A stretch of 64,000 bases of DNA from Chiayiivirga sp. (GTDB lineage Bacteria > Pseudomonadota > Gammaproteobacteria > Xanthomonadales > Xanthomonadaceae), in assembly GCA_022647565.1 (NCBI GenBank), contig JALCLA010000001.1, positions 868,001 to 932,000 on the forward strand. The letters are read 5' to 3'. Positions 1 through 8,530 of the stretch are shown piece after piece. How positions within the stretch are numbered: the stretch's first letter is position 1; the number at the start of each line of letters is the position of its first letter. The position numbers and the translations under genes were made by a program. A model generated the notes under the pieces. It saw nothing but the letters and a program-made list of their open reading frames with translations. It was not told the origin of the DNA and did no database searches.

Positions 1-457
1 CGTCCCCGATCCACTCCTGCGGCACGCCGTAGCCCAGCAGCAGCTGCTCCGGCGTCGAGGAGAACAGCGCCGGCTTGGCAGACGACACGGGCGCTTCGAC
101 GTACACGGGTACGCGAACCTCCTCCACCCGCTCTCGGATCTCGACGAACTGCGCTGCGCCGGTCTTCGGATGCACGTCGAGCTTGCGACGTTCCGCCCAG
201 CGATAAGCGCGGTCGTGGTGGTCGACGTAGCAGAGCAGCAGGCTTCCGTTTGATCGATGCACTATCAGCCGGATGTCCGCGTTTACCCGCACCGACCAAA
301 AGTTGGTGTCCCGCGCGTTGTCGAGCTTGTGGAAGCTCATGCCAGGGTTCGCAGGGTTGAGCTGAAGATCAAACGCAGTGGTCTTGACGGCCTTCTGTTC
401 GTCACCAGTGAGGCGAGTCAGGCTGTCGGTGAAAGTGTCAGCGATTCGGAACTGCAT
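1..457 (-). CDS. RelE-like/UvrD-type helicase, N-terminal part (runs off left edge)
   Basis: Only the first 152 residues are visible, starting at the ATG read from 457. They contain a compact RelE-toxin-like fold (MQFRIADTFTDSLTRL, then FHKLDNARDTNFWSVRVN and IRLIVHR, LLLCYVDHHDRAYRWAERR) and then VEIRERVEEV and LLLGYGVPQEWIGD. I recall this arrangement as the N-terminal extension of large UvrD/Rep-like ATP-dependent helicases, where a RelE-like domain precedes the helicase core. No helicase motif is inside the window, so the helicase part is inferred from the family. The start overlaps the 3' end of the upstream hydrolase gene by 20 bases, which points to translational coupling and one operon with the hydrolase and the HNH gene. 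A stand-alone RelE-type protein is less likely because the frame continues past the usual RelE length to the edge. Confidence 0.7.
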   Translation of the reverse strand, partial: MQFRIADTFTDSLTRLTGDEQKAVKTTAFDLQLNPANPGMSFHKLDNARDTNFWSVRVNADIRLIVHRSNGSLLLCYVDHHDRAYRWAERRKLDVHPKTGAAQFVEIRERVEEVRVPVYVEAPVSSAKPALFSSTPEQLLLGYGVPQEWIGD

Positions 458-1055
458 CTTTCGCTCCGAGATTGTCGCCTGCGTTAGCCATAAGCGTGGA
501 TCTGATCACTGTTGCGAACCGCTCAAGCTCGGCAGCAGAGCCAACCAGCTTGTCTCTGAGGCCACGGGAAATCTCCAACTGAACACCCTGGCCAGACCTG
601 CCGCGATTGCAGATGTTGGATGTATCCAACCCTTGCAAACCTGCATTGGCGTGGCGGCTAGCGATGTAGCCTTCGGCTTCGAGCTTAGAGATGAGTGCGG
701 TCCCCAACCCGGTCGCCAGCCCGCCAACGTTCACAAACTCGGCATCGCCCGCTTGGCCATGAGTAGTCACCACTATCTGTCCTGATGCGGCTGCGGAAAC
801 ACCGAGCGGCTCATCGAATCGCGCACTTGTGATGTGCAGATCCTGGTTGTTGCGGGGCTTGCAGCCTTCAAACAAGTAGTAAGTGCAATCCTTCCCGGCG
901 ATTGCTCGACAGATCTCGGATGTCCCGCGCTCAATCTTGCCGGCATGCGGAGCAATTAGAACGAACTCCGATGCACGCGAAACGTGCTCGATCCGATAGG
1001 ACCCAGCCGACTCAGCGGCTTCAAGCTCCTTGAAGTTTCCATATCTGTCGGCCAT
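438..1055 (-). CDS. Poly-gamma-glutamate hydrolase family protein (PF05908-like)
   Basis: The protein has 205 residues from the ATG at 1055 (MADRYGNFKELEAAESAG). The run LIAPHAGKIERGTSEICRAI, followed by YYLFEGCKP and DLHITSARFDEP, is the hallmark of the poly-gamma-glutamate hydrolase family. This family includes phage PghP and is a zinc peptidase fold related to carboxypeptidases; the conserved His and Glu of APHAG..IERGTSE are the probable metal ligands. Phage members degrade the host gamma-glutamate capsule, but the role of chromosomal relatives is largely unknown. The gene lies 7 bases after the HNH stop and overlaps the helicase start, so the three are likely co-transcribed. A longer start at 1118 would overlap the HNH gene and adds residues unlike the family, so it is not used. 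The function inside a defence-type cassette is not known. Confidence 0.75.
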   Translation of the reverse strand: MADRYGNFKELEAAESAGSYRIEHVSRASEFVLIAPHAGKIERGTSEICRAIAGKDCTYYLFEGCKPRNNQDLHITSARFDEPLGVSAAASGQIVVTTHGQAGDAEFVNVGGLATGLGTALISKLEAEGYIASRHANAGLQGLDTSNICNRGRSGQGVQLEISRGLRDKLVGSAAELERFATVIRSTLMANAGDNLGAKDAVPNR

Positions 1056-1062
1056 GGACGGG

Positions 1063-1824
1063 TTATCCGTTTTGCTCCGCGGACGGTGCGGCGGCAGAAT
1101 CCCTTGGCGTCGAGCCAAGAGCCGATCTCAGCTCGGCGATTTCTCGCGGGAAGGTGCTGGCGAGCAGATCCAAGAGGGACTCGCGCAACTCGATCCGTTC
1201 TGCCGAAAAGTGAAGTCGGCGATGGTCGTTCGCACACAGCGCGACGACATTCCACACGACGTCCGGGCCCTGCTCACCCAGCGGGAGCACATGATGCGTC
1301 TCGAGATACACCGCTCCGGAAACCGTCGTGAACCCGATTTCACCGCAAAGCTCACAACGTCCCGCGGCCCGGCACAGCACTGCCCTTCGAACGTCGGCCG
1401 AGCGAACGAAGGCCGAGGTCGAGATCTCTCGCCGCTCCGGGCCTTCGATCGAAAACTGGTCGGCAAACTCAGGGGATGGCTCATCCTCGGGTTCTACTGA
1501 AGCCGGCATGCCTCCCCGAACAATCGTGAACTCTCCGTTCTCATCGCTGTAGCTTGATACGTGCCACTCAGTTTCATCCAGGCGGCGAAATCGCACCTTG
1601 GACGAGTCACGGCCGAGCTCGCTTGCGTCGGCCTGCTCACCCTCCAGCAGTACCAGCCGCACCGGCCGACGCCTTCGAAAAGCCTGCTGTACGAACTCGT
1701 CGAATCGGCGTGCGCGACGCGCCTGATCCTTCGCCCGGTGCCTGGCATCCTTCGGTGCGAACCGATCGAACGTGATGGACTCCAGCTTCATCGCCAACGC
1801 ACGCAGATTGTCTCGATAAACCAC
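1063..1824 (-). CDS. HNH endonuclease, probably missing its true N-terminus
   Basis: The C-terminal half holds an HNH nuclease domain: a CELCG zinc knuckle, ETHHVLPLGEQGPDVVWNVV with the HH pair, and a second knuckle region LCANDHRRLHF. Such domains are metal-dependent DNA nickases or endonucleases, common in restriction and mobile-element proteins. The N-terminal 120 residues are basic and unrecognised (KDQARRARRFDEFVQQAFRRRR). The coordinates use a GTG at 1824. The same frame stays open upstream ([11 protein letters not shown]) to a TGA at 1921-1923 that already lies in IS21 sequence, with no ATG, so the original start was probably removed at the IS21 junction near 1865-1900. The gene is followed closely by the hydrolase gene. 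Domain call is firm; biological role is open. Confidence 0.7.
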   Translation of the reverse strand: MVYRDNLRALAMKLESITFDRFAPKDARHRAKDQARRARRFDEFVQQAFRRRRPVRLVLLEGEQADASELGRDSSKVRFRRLDETEWHVSSYSDENGEFTIVRGGMPASVEPEDEPSPEFADQFSIEGPERREISTSAFVRSADVRRAVLCRAAGRCELCGEIGFTTVSGAVYLETHHVLPLGEQGPDVVWNVVALCANDHRRLHFSAERIELRESLLDLLASTFPREIAELRSALGSTPRDSAAAPSAEQNG

Positions 1825-1844
1825 GTGCCCATCGATCTCGGAGA

Positions 1845-3140
1845 GTGACCGGTGCCATACGCACAGAAGAATGGGCTCCCCGTCACCGCCAAATCCCCAG
1901 CTACACGCGGGTGACGGACTTCATCCGCAAGTGGCGCCAAGGTGAAGGCCAACAGGCGGCCTGCAAGGCCTTCGTGCCATTGACCTTCGAGCTTGGCGAG
2001 GCCTTCCAGTTCGACTGGAGCGAAGACGGCTTGCTGGTGGGCGGGGTGTACTACCGCATGCAGGTCTCGCACATGAAGCTGTGTGCCAGTGGGGCCTTCT
2101 GGCTGGTGGCCTACCCCAGCCAAGGCCACGAGATGCTGTTCGATGCGCACACCCGCAGCTTTGCAGCGCTGGGTGGCGTGGCACGCCGTGGCATCTACGA
2201 CAACATGAAGACGGCGGTCGACAAAGTCAAGAAGGGCAAAGGCCGCGTGGTCAATGCGCGCTTTGCAGCCATGTGCGCGCACTATCTGTTCGACCCTGAT
2301 TTTTGCAACCGTGCCAGCGGCTGGGAGAAGGGGCGCGTGGAGAAGGATGTGCAAGACAGCCGCCGTCGCATCTGGGTGGAGGCGGGGCAACGGCGCTTTG
2401 GCAGCTTTACCGAGCTCAATGCGTGGCTGGGCGAGCGCTGCCGGGCTCTGTGGCGAGAGCTGCGCCACCCGCAGCACAAAGCGTTCAGCATCGCCGAGAT
2501 GCTGGAGCTGGAGCAAAGCCACCTGATGCCGATGCCGGTGGCCTTTGATGGCTATGTTGAGAACCCGGCCAAGGTGAGCAGCACCTGCCTGGTGACGGTG
2601 GCGCGCAACCGCTACTCGGTGCCCTGCGAATGGGCGGGGCAAATGGTCAGCACACACCTGTACCCGGCGCAGATCGTGGTGGTGGCCGGCGATGCTATGG
2701 TGGCCACGCACGAGCGCCTGAGCGATCGCAACCAGACCCGCTACGACTGGCAGCATTACGTGCCGCTGATCGAGCGCAAGCCGGGCGCGCTGCGCAACGG
2801 CGCGCCCTTTGCAGACCTGCCCGAGCCATTGCAGCGCATGCGCAAAGGCTTGCTGCACCAGGAGGGGGGCGACAGGGTGATGGCGCAGGTACTGGCCGAG
2901 GTGCCCAAGCAAGGGCTGGACGCCGTGCTGGTGGCGGTGGAGTTGGCCCTGGAGAGTGCGCCGCCATCGGGGCGGGTGAGCACCGAGCACGTCATCAACG
3001 TGCTCGGCCGCCTGCAAGCGCAGCCCCTGCCCGAGACGGTTGCGACCAACCTGCAAGTGAGCCAGACACCCCTGGCCGACACGGCGCGCTATGACAGCCT
3101 GCGCGCTGGCAGCGACATGCAGGAGGCCGATCATGCGTGA
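1845..3140 (+). CDS. istA: IS21-family transposase IstA, 5'-truncated
   Basis: This is the DDE transposase of an IS21 element, which cuts and joins DNA together with the IstB ATPase. The integrase core is visible: [15 protein letters not shown] with the first catalytic Asp, then [13 protein letters not shown] and [10 protein letters not shown], and [18 protein letters not shown] with the catalytic Glu. The C-terminal beta-barrel region ([19 protein letters not shown]) follows. About 100 N-terminal residues, including the helix-turn-helix DNA-binding domain, are missing, and the first 15 or so residues of this reading frame are not IstA-like. The stop overlaps the istB start (ATGCGTGA), as in intact IS21 elements. 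Without its DNA-binding domain the protein is unlikely to be active. Confidence 0.85.
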   Translation: MTGAIRTEEWAPRHRQIPSYTRVTDFIRKWRQGEGQQAACKAFVPLTFELGEAFQFDWSEDGLLVGGVYYRMQVSHMKLCASGAFWLVAYPSQGHEMLFDAHTRSFAALGGVARRGIYDNMKTAVDKVKKGKGRVVNARFAAMCAHYLFDPDFCNRASGWEKGRVEKDVQDSRRRIWVEAGQRRFGSFTELNAWLGERCRALWRELRHPQHKAFSIAEMLELEQSHLMPMPVAFDGYVENPAKVSSTCLVTVARNRYSVPCEWAGQMVSTHLYPAQIVVVAGDAMVATHERLSDRNQTRYDWQHYVPLIERKPGALRNGAPFADLPEPLQRMRKGLLHQEGGDRVMAQVLAEVPKQGLDAVLVAVELALESAPPSGRVSTEHVINVLGRLQAQPLPETVATNLQVSQTPLADTARYDSLRAGSDMQEADHA

Positions 3141-3820
3141 GCTGGACAAGGAGTTCAAAGAGCTGCGCCTGTACGGCATGGCCGGGGCCTGGGAGGACCT
3201 GGTCAAGCAAGGCGGCCACGCCACGCTGGAGAGCTCGCGCTGGCTGCTGGAGCACCTGCTGCAAGCGGAAGTCACGGACAGGGCCATGCGCTCAGTGAGC
3301 TACCAGATGCACACGGCGAAGTTCCCCGTGCACCGCGACCTGGCGGGCTTCGACTTCGAATGCTCGCCCGTGGACAAAAAGCTCATCGAGCAGTTGGCCA
3401 GCATGGCGTTCACCGAGCAGGCGCACAACGTGGTGCTGGTGGGTGGCCCCGGCACGGGCAAGACGCATCTGGCCACGGCCATCGGCGTGGCGGGCATCAC
3501 GCGCCATGGCTCACGCGTGCGGTTTTACTCCACGGTGGATCTGGTCAACGCACTGGAGCAGGAGAAGGCCCAAGGCAAGGCAGGCCGCATCGCAGCGAGC
3601 TTGCAGCGCATGGACCTGGTCATCCTTGATGAGCTGGGCTACCTGCCCTTCAGCCAGGCAGGCGGCGCCTTGCTGTTCCACCTGCTGAGCAAGCTCTACG
3701 AGCAGACCAGCGTGATGATCACCACCAACCTGGACTTCAAGGAATGGTCCAGCGTGTTCGGCGACGCCAAGATGACCACGGCACTGCTGGATCGACTCAC
3801 GCACCACTGCCACATCGTCG
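1890..3820 (+). mobile_element. IS21-family element remnant lacking both termini
   Basis: The istA and istB genes lie in the standard overlapping order, but recognisable IstA starts only at about residue 100 of a normal transposase ([12 protein letters not shown], near 1899). IstB similarity stops at HHCHIV, near 3820, short of the normal C-terminus. No terminal inverted repeats or target duplication remain. On the left the sequence passes directly into an HNH gene, and on the right directly into an integrase gene. The element therefore cannot be a simple intact insertion. The boundaries are estimated from where protein similarity starts and stops. Confidence 0.75.
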
Positions 3821-3852
3821 GTGCTGTGGGGCAGCCTTTGTCTGGCGCTTGA
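3133..3852 (+). CDS. istB: IS21-family helper ATPase IstB, 3'-truncated
   Basis: IstB is a DnaC-like AAA+ ATPase that selects target DNA and activates IstA. The sequence shows Walker [12 protein letters not shown], Walker [12 protein letters not shown] and the sensor region [19 protein letters not shown], then [14 protein letters not shown]. After HIV the family normally continues for about 10-25 residues (commonly ETGNESYRF); here the frame changes to unrelated residues ([10 protein letters not shown]) that belong to the opposite-strand integrase gene. The start ATG overlaps the istA stop. The ATPase core is complete, only the tail is lost. Confidence 0.85.
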   Translation: MRELDKEFKELRLYGMAGAWEDLVKQGGHATLESSRWLLEHLLQAEVTDRAMRSVSYQMHTAKFPVHRDLAGFDFECSPVDKKLIEQLASMAFTEQAHNVVLVGGPGTGKTHLATAIGVAGITRHGSRVRFYSTVDLVNALEQEKAQGKAGRIAASLQRMDLVILDELGYLPFSQAGGALLFHLLSKLYEQTSVMITTNLDFKEWSSVFGDAKMTTALLDRLTHHCHIVGAVGQPLSGA

Positions 3853-4798
3853 GGCGACGCGTGCAGTAGTAGTAGCGGCGCAGCTCATCGAGATGGATGC
3901 CGGTGATATGGATGTGGCCGGTGACAGCTCCCTTGGTGTGCACCGGCGGATCCGCACCCGGTCCCACAGCAACTCTGAAAAGGTCTGCGCTCGCGGGATC
4001 AGGGACTGCGCGATCGAGAGTTTGGATCCTGAGGTCCGCCAGCGTTCCCAGGCGCATGCCGGTGAAGAATCCCAGCGAAAGCATCAGGAACAACTCTTCG
4101 CTGCCGTTGTCCTTCACGAACTCGAGAATCCCTGTGCGATGTGCGGCAGAGACCGGCAGCAGACCATCCTCCAACCGTTCGCCGGGCGCCTTCCGATTCC
4201 TGATGGCGAGGTCGGTCGAGTTCACCAAGATCGTTCGATTGAATCCGACCGGATCAATGAGATGGATCCCGACGATCTTCTCGCGCCACATCTGCCCTTC
4301 CGGGGAGATGAGCCCCGATGCGTGTAGCCACCGATAGAACTGGACCACGGCTGTCATCGTCTGGGAGGCTGTGCTCGGTGCGATCTCATGCGCCTCGCGC
4401 GCTTCGATGAGGTGACCTCGGAATCGCACCAAGCAGCGGTCGGCCTTGCGCGGAGGAAACTCCCACCAACCTGTGCCCGACAACTCGAGCCACTTCGCGA
4501 AGCGATGCATTGCCCGCATGTTGGATTCAACAGTGCTGAGGCTTACGTCGATGCTTGTGGCACGTTCAAGCGCCCATAGGTTTGCCTCGCGCCACGGTGC
4601 CCCGTCGCTCCATACAATCTGCGTCAGGGGGTACAGAACCCTTCCATTTCCGACAGGCGTCCACTGGACGGTGATGTCGATCACGCCGCACCTATGCGGT
4701 GTGTACCGGATCCGCTCCAGGGTGGGCATCCGGGGCAAGGGCTGTAGGCCATTTGCGCGCTCGGCTGCACCGTCTTGCTTGACAGGCTTCTTAGCCAA
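3797..4798 (-). pseudogene. Tyrosine recombinase/integrase, C-terminally truncated at the IS21 junction
   Basis: The gene encodes a site-specific integrase of the tyrosine recombinase superfamily, probably the enzyme that moved the island or part of it. A SAM-like N-terminal DNA-binding segment (VESNMRAMHRFAKWLELSG, then QTMTAVVQFYRWLHASG) is followed by the start of the catalytic domain, FFTGMRLGTLADLRIQTLD, holding the first catalytic Arg. The frame continues to [14 protein letters not shown] and then enters IS21 sequence near 3820. The HxxR box and the nucleophilic Tyr are therefore missing, and the product should be inactive. Island integrases with this N-terminal pattern are usually several hundred residues longer. 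The start at 4798 (MAKKPVKQDG) is the upstream-most ATG and looks reasonable. Confidence 0.75.
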
Positions 4799-4839
4799 GA
4801 TCAGGCTCGACAGGCAGTCTCAGTATGGATGCCACAGCG

Positions 4840-4879
4840 AAGCCCAGGAGCAGAAAACTCCCGGGCTTTCTGCGTTTTT
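4840..4879 (+). terminator. Hairpin with T-rich tail upstream of the integrase
   Basis: The arms AAGCCCAGGAG and CTCCCGGGCTT pair with one A-C mismatch around a CAGAAAA loop, followed by TCTGCG and five T. On the plus strand this has the shape of an intrinsic terminator. No intact plus-strand gene ends just before it, so it may have belonged to a gene deleted from the island, or it may limit read-through antisense to the integrase. Confidence 0.45.
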
Positions 4880-5064
4880 CCCGTGCTCGGCTTTTGGGGA
4901 TCGTGGATCAGCTTTGACAAGTCGGAGGCCTCCTTGAGACGCGACGGTCAAAGCGTAGGCAGGTCAGTTCTCTTCGGAAAGCGCGAAATGCAGACCCATG
5001 GCCGGATGCAAGTTGTTGAATCTAGGTATCCTGGGTTGCGTTCCGACGGGATCCACCCCCCATA

Positions 5065-5140
5065 CCGAGAAAATCGGGAGATACCGGAAAAATCCGGCAA
5101 AACCGAAAAATCGGGCGAAGCCCGGAAAACGCGGCGAACA
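5065..5140. repeat. Four tandem 19-bp iteron-like units
   Basis: Units begin at 5065, 5084, 5103 and 5122, exactly 19 bp apart, each opening with CCG(A/G) followed by an A-rich run and a GG-containing second half. Three of them are small palindromes with A-rich centres: CCGAGAAAATCGG, CCGGAAAAATCCGG and CCGAAAAATCGG. They lie in the 393-bp gap between the integrase and a divergent unknown gene. Even spacing of nearly two helical turns resembles binding arrays for recombinases, replication initiators or repressors. The function is inferred only from arrangement. Confidence 0.6.
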
Positions 5141-5191
5141 GGCCCGTGCGCAGTGCGCGCATACCTCATGCCTCTGAACGCTTCTTGAGGC

Positions 5192-6022
5192 ATGACGAGC
5201 GTCGGTGGCATAGAGCAAAGGAAAAGGCGCGCGACTGCCGGCGCGTTTGAGGAGCTCGCGCTCTCGCTGCCCGATGGGCAGTGCTCGCTATCGCGAAGGG
5301 AGCTCGAGGGTCCGAAGTGGCGTCGTTTTCGAGCTGGCGGTCGGTTGCCGCCGCCGACGAAGTTCCAGTTCCTACTCGCGGAGTTCCCGATTGCCGCGGC
5401 GATCTGGTCCTCTCCGACCTGGCAAGCGCTCGATGAGAATCAGACTTCGGCTGCTGTGGTCAGCAAGCTCTACCTGGCCAGTCACACTCGTCCGAAAGAG
5501 CGGGCGCTTGAGGATGTGATTCTGCGGGCGGCCGAGGCGCCTTTGAGAGCGCCTCTGACGCTCGATGACATCGCGATCACGATCTACGCGCTGCGTGCGG
5601 CCCGCGATCTGAAGCAGGTGCAACTGGCCGGTACCGTCGCTCGAAAGCTGTTCGAGAACCTCTTGATGCTCAGCTGTGATATGCCATCAGCAGCAGCTGC
5701 ACACGAGCTGTACGAGCTACTGATATTTCGTCTTGGCACTGGGCTTCAGCTTCGGACTCTCGTCTTCAGCTTGGAAGAGTCCGTGATCGACGTTTTGGCC
5801 GAGCATGCGCGCACAGTCAGGTTCGACATCTCGCGACAAATCATGGGCCACGCAGTTCGGGCGGCGCCCAGCGGTAGACTCTTGCAGGAACTTCTGCAGC
5901 CCTTGGTGAGCGATCTCATGGGCGCGGATCTAGACGTTCGGAATCGGGCGGCGACTTGGCTCGCTCGTCGGGAAACAATGCCGCCTGCGAAAGCGCCGGT
6001 TGGCAATCAATCAACGAGGTGA
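5192..6022 (+). CDS. Uncharacterised island protein, 276 residues
   Basis: I do not recognise this protein. It begins at an ATG with TTGAGG a few bases upstream. The sequence is mostly predicted alpha-helical, with no signal peptide or membrane segment, and has a basic start (IEQRKRRATAGAFEE). Features to search with include PTKFQFLLAEFPIAAAIW and a run of acidic/leucine helices (LDDIAITIYALRAARDLKQV, VFSLEESVIDVLAEHART). It stands between the iteron-like array and the possible nuclease gene, on the same strand as that gene with a 118-bp gap, so the two may form a module. An accessory or defence role is only suggested by location. Confidence 0.55.
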   Translation: MTSVGGIEQRKRRATAGAFEELALSLPDGQCSLSRRELEGPKWRRFRAGGRLPPPTKFQFLLAEFPIAAAIWSSPTWQALDENQTSAAVVSKLYLASHTRPKERALEDVILRAAEAPLRAPLTLDDIAITIYALRAARDLKQVQLAGTVARKLFENLLMLSCDMPSAAAAHELYELLIFRLGTGLQLRTLVFSLEESVIDVLAEHARTVRFDISRQIMGHAVRAAPSGRLLQELLQPLVSDLMGADLDVRNRAATWLARRETMPPAKAPVGNQSTR

Positions 6023-6140
6023 TTGGTTGGAGTCAGCGATTGGCGCTCAATCGCCGAGGAAGGAGAGCGAGTTTCGGTAGACTCACCGGGAGGCCGCCGG
6101 TCGTCAGGCTGCTTCCACTTTCAGGGGCATAGGGCGGTCA

Positions 6141-6737
6141 ATGGGCGATTGGGATTTCCTGTACGAGATGCGCGAACGCGGATACAGCGCGCAGGACATT
6201 GCCGACGCGGCAGGTTGCGGGGTGGCGCCTTGGGAGTGGGAGTATCTGGACAGCGAGTGGCTCGACTCCGAGCTCGACGAGGCGCCAAAGGACAATGACT
6301 TCGCTCTCGGCCCTGGCGAGCCATTCCACAGCAGAGACGGATACCCCTTCAGCCTGCTAGAGCAGATGCAGATTTTCGAGGACTTGGTCGACTGCGCCCG
6401 TCGTCACTTCGAGAACACAGGCAGGTACCTGCAGATATGGGGCGAGCTCGGTGAGATCTTTGCCGAAATCAAGTTCGGACTTCGACGGCACGGTACCCAC
6501 ATGGCCGGCTCCGACGGCACGATTGCCGGAAAGCTCGTGGAGGTGAAGACCATCTCGCCGGAGAAGATCGGCAACCACGTCGTCGTCAAGAGCCAGGGGG
6601 ATTTCGAGCAGCTCCTCATCGTCCGTATCGATCGTGACTTCCAGTTCAGCGGAAAGCTATTCGAGCGAAGCGAATTGAAGGGTGGTGCCGGAAGATATCT
6701 CAAGGGACGGCTGCAGGATGACGCGGGAAGCGAATGA
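6141..6737 (+). CDS. Uncharacterised protein with a possible PD-(D/E)XK nuclease signature
   Basis: The 198-residue protein starts at an ATG in TCAATGGGCGAT. Its first 45 residues resemble a small helical DNA-binding segment (YEMRERGYSAQDIADAAGCG) followed by a very acidic stretch. The second half has the order expected of a restriction-endonuclease-like fold: a conserved Glu in GELGEIFAEIKFGL, then GSDGTIAGKLVEVKT, in which Asp and the E-x-K of VEVK would be the metal-binding residues, then beta strands (NHVVVKSQ, EQLLIVRID). No family name could be assigned. The gene is convergent with gajB, 55 bases apart, and follows the unknown 276-residue gene. The nuclease call is from motif spacing only; a DNA-binding protein without catalysis is possible. 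Confidence 0.5.
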   Translation: MGDWDFLYEMRERGYSAQDIADAAGCGVAPWEWEYLDSEWLDSELDEAPKDNDFALGPGEPFHSRDGYPFSLLEQMQIFEDLVDCARRHFENTGRYLQIWGELGEIFAEIKFGLRRHGTHMAGSDGTIAGKLVEVKTISPEKIGNHVVVKSQGDFEQLLIVRIDRDFQFSGKLFERSELKGGAGRYLKGRLQDDAGSE

Positions 6738-6792
6738 GCGAGTTCGGCTCAATGCTGCCGTCGGAGAGACGGCCTACAACGGCCGCCGCTTG

Positions 6793-8530
6793 TCATGCCG
6801 GCGGTGCCATGCCGGCTTCCAGAAATCCCCTTGCCATTAGCGCTGGGCGCAGTTCATCCACAGCGTTGGCCGGCACGCCAAGCCATAGGAGATTGCGCGC
6901 CCGAGTTACCGCCACGTAACCAATGCGCCCCACTTCGGTATCAATGCCGGTGAGCAGGGCATCCGCGTGTTCCCTGTTTGCAATGTATAGGACCGCATCG
7001 AGGCTTTCTCCTTTCGCCTGATGGACGGTGTCTACGCGGATGCGGGGCTGGACATTCTCGGCGACGAGGTCCGCGGCGGCGATCAGCGGAGCGTTGGTCA
7101 ATCCTCGTCTGGCCAGCTTGTTACCCAGATTGTCGGTGCTCACCAGTCCATGATTTCGCTCTATCGCCGCCAGCAATGCTCTCGTCCTGTCCAACAACTG
7201 GACGTGCCAGTGCGTGTCCCCAGGCAACGTGGCCGCCGGCAGGCCAGAATCCGGGTTCCTCGTGAAGGCCCAGACGAGCCGGCGTAGCGAACGGTCGTCG
7301 GGATACCGTGCGGGTTGTGTGATCCTGCCGACGAGTCCTTGCGGCGGATCGGCCAGCAGGCCAACGATGCAGGTCGCAACCAGCCGAAACGCGCCGAGGA
7401 AATCCCGCTTGTGGTCGCGGAGGATTGCCGCCTGAGCGAGGCCCTTCACGACTCCTTGGCCGGGAGCACCGCGGTTGCCGGCGAGTCGATCAGCCAGTTC
7501 GCGTCCCCGGCACAGTACTGCCGATCGCTCTGGTCTTAGATCAGCTGCCGCTATCGCGGCCCGGAACGCGGTAACGAGATTTTCGCGATCGGCGTTCCGA
7601 TATGGCACGAAGAAGGCGCCATGCGTTGTGCCCGGTGTGGCACGGTCCGCCGTATCCGCCCTCGCAGACAACTGATTTGCCAAGGCGAGTATCGGCGGAA
7701 CGGAACGGTAGTTTCTTGTCAGGCCCAGGGCCGTCACTCCCCCTCGTTGACCGTACTGAGTAAGGAAGCCGCCGTTGGCACCAGCGAACTCGTAGATGCC
7801 TTGGTTCGGATCGCCGATCAACGAAACTTCGCATCCCGCCCCCACAAGTTGCTCGATGATGGCCTGGTGAACCGTCCCGATGTCTTGAGCTTCGTCAATC
7901 AGGATGTGCGGGTAGCGGCGCACGAAGGCGCGAAGAATGTCCGACTGCTCCGCCAGTGTGCGGTGGCACCAGTAGCGCCCGAGGTTGTGCGTGTAGGCGC
8001 CAGTCCGGCCAAGACGGTTGACGATGCCAGCAGCGTAGGCCGTGTTGAGCCTTCGCGTGTTGTCGTTGTCGGCGTAGTAGAAGTAGAACCGGCCATTTTC
8101 GACACCCCACCTGCATCGTCGTGATCTCGCGAGGGTAGGTGTTGGTGTTGAACCTAAAGCCGTTGAGAAACGTCTCTCCTCCCGTGACGAGAAATGCGGC
8201 CGTTTGCGCACCCATGGTCCGATAGGCGTGAGGGCGGAGCACGTTGCCGGTGAAAAAGCTGTCGAGCGTCTCGATCTCGACACGGCCGTAGCCGGCGCCG
8301 TTCAACGCCTCTTGCGTCAGCTGCTGGTACTCCTGCCGAAACGTGTCCACGGCGATGTTGGAGAAAGACAATAATGCAACGCGGCCGCGGTGGTCGCCGA
8401 GTTGTCGGCGCATCTGCGCGAGGCGCCTGACCGCAGTAAATGTCTTGCCGCTGCCGGCGCAGGCAATCACGGACATCGGCGCGAGAGGCGCCCCAATGAT
8501 TTGCAATTGTTCCGCGGATGCCTCGGTCAT
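6793..8530 (-). CDS. gajB: Gabija protein GajB, UvrD-like helicase (one frameshift)
   Basis: GajB is the superfamily 1A helicase-like partner of GajA in the Gabija anti-phage system; it senses DNA ends generated during infection and promotes GajA nuclease activity. The N-terminal frame has Walker A VIACAGSGKTFTAVRRLAQM and VALLSFSNIAVDTF. The C-terminal frame has HILIDEAQDIGTVHQAII, SLIGDPNQGIYEFAGA, LTRNYRS, VDTVHQAKGESLDAV and the motif VI region YVAVTRARNLLWLG. The two frames meet at GTGGGGTGT (8105-8108), where removing one G restores a continuous protein of about 578 residues (MQVGVENGRFYFYY). The start ATG overlaps the gajA stop (ATGA), as expected for a coupled pair. The single extra G in a run of four looks more like a sequencing error than decay. 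Confidence 0.8.

Noticed and set aside
1788..3287. A 499-codon minus-strand frame opposite istA
   Set aside because: It is a GC-bias shadow with no protein features, while istA on the plus strand has all its catalytic motifs.
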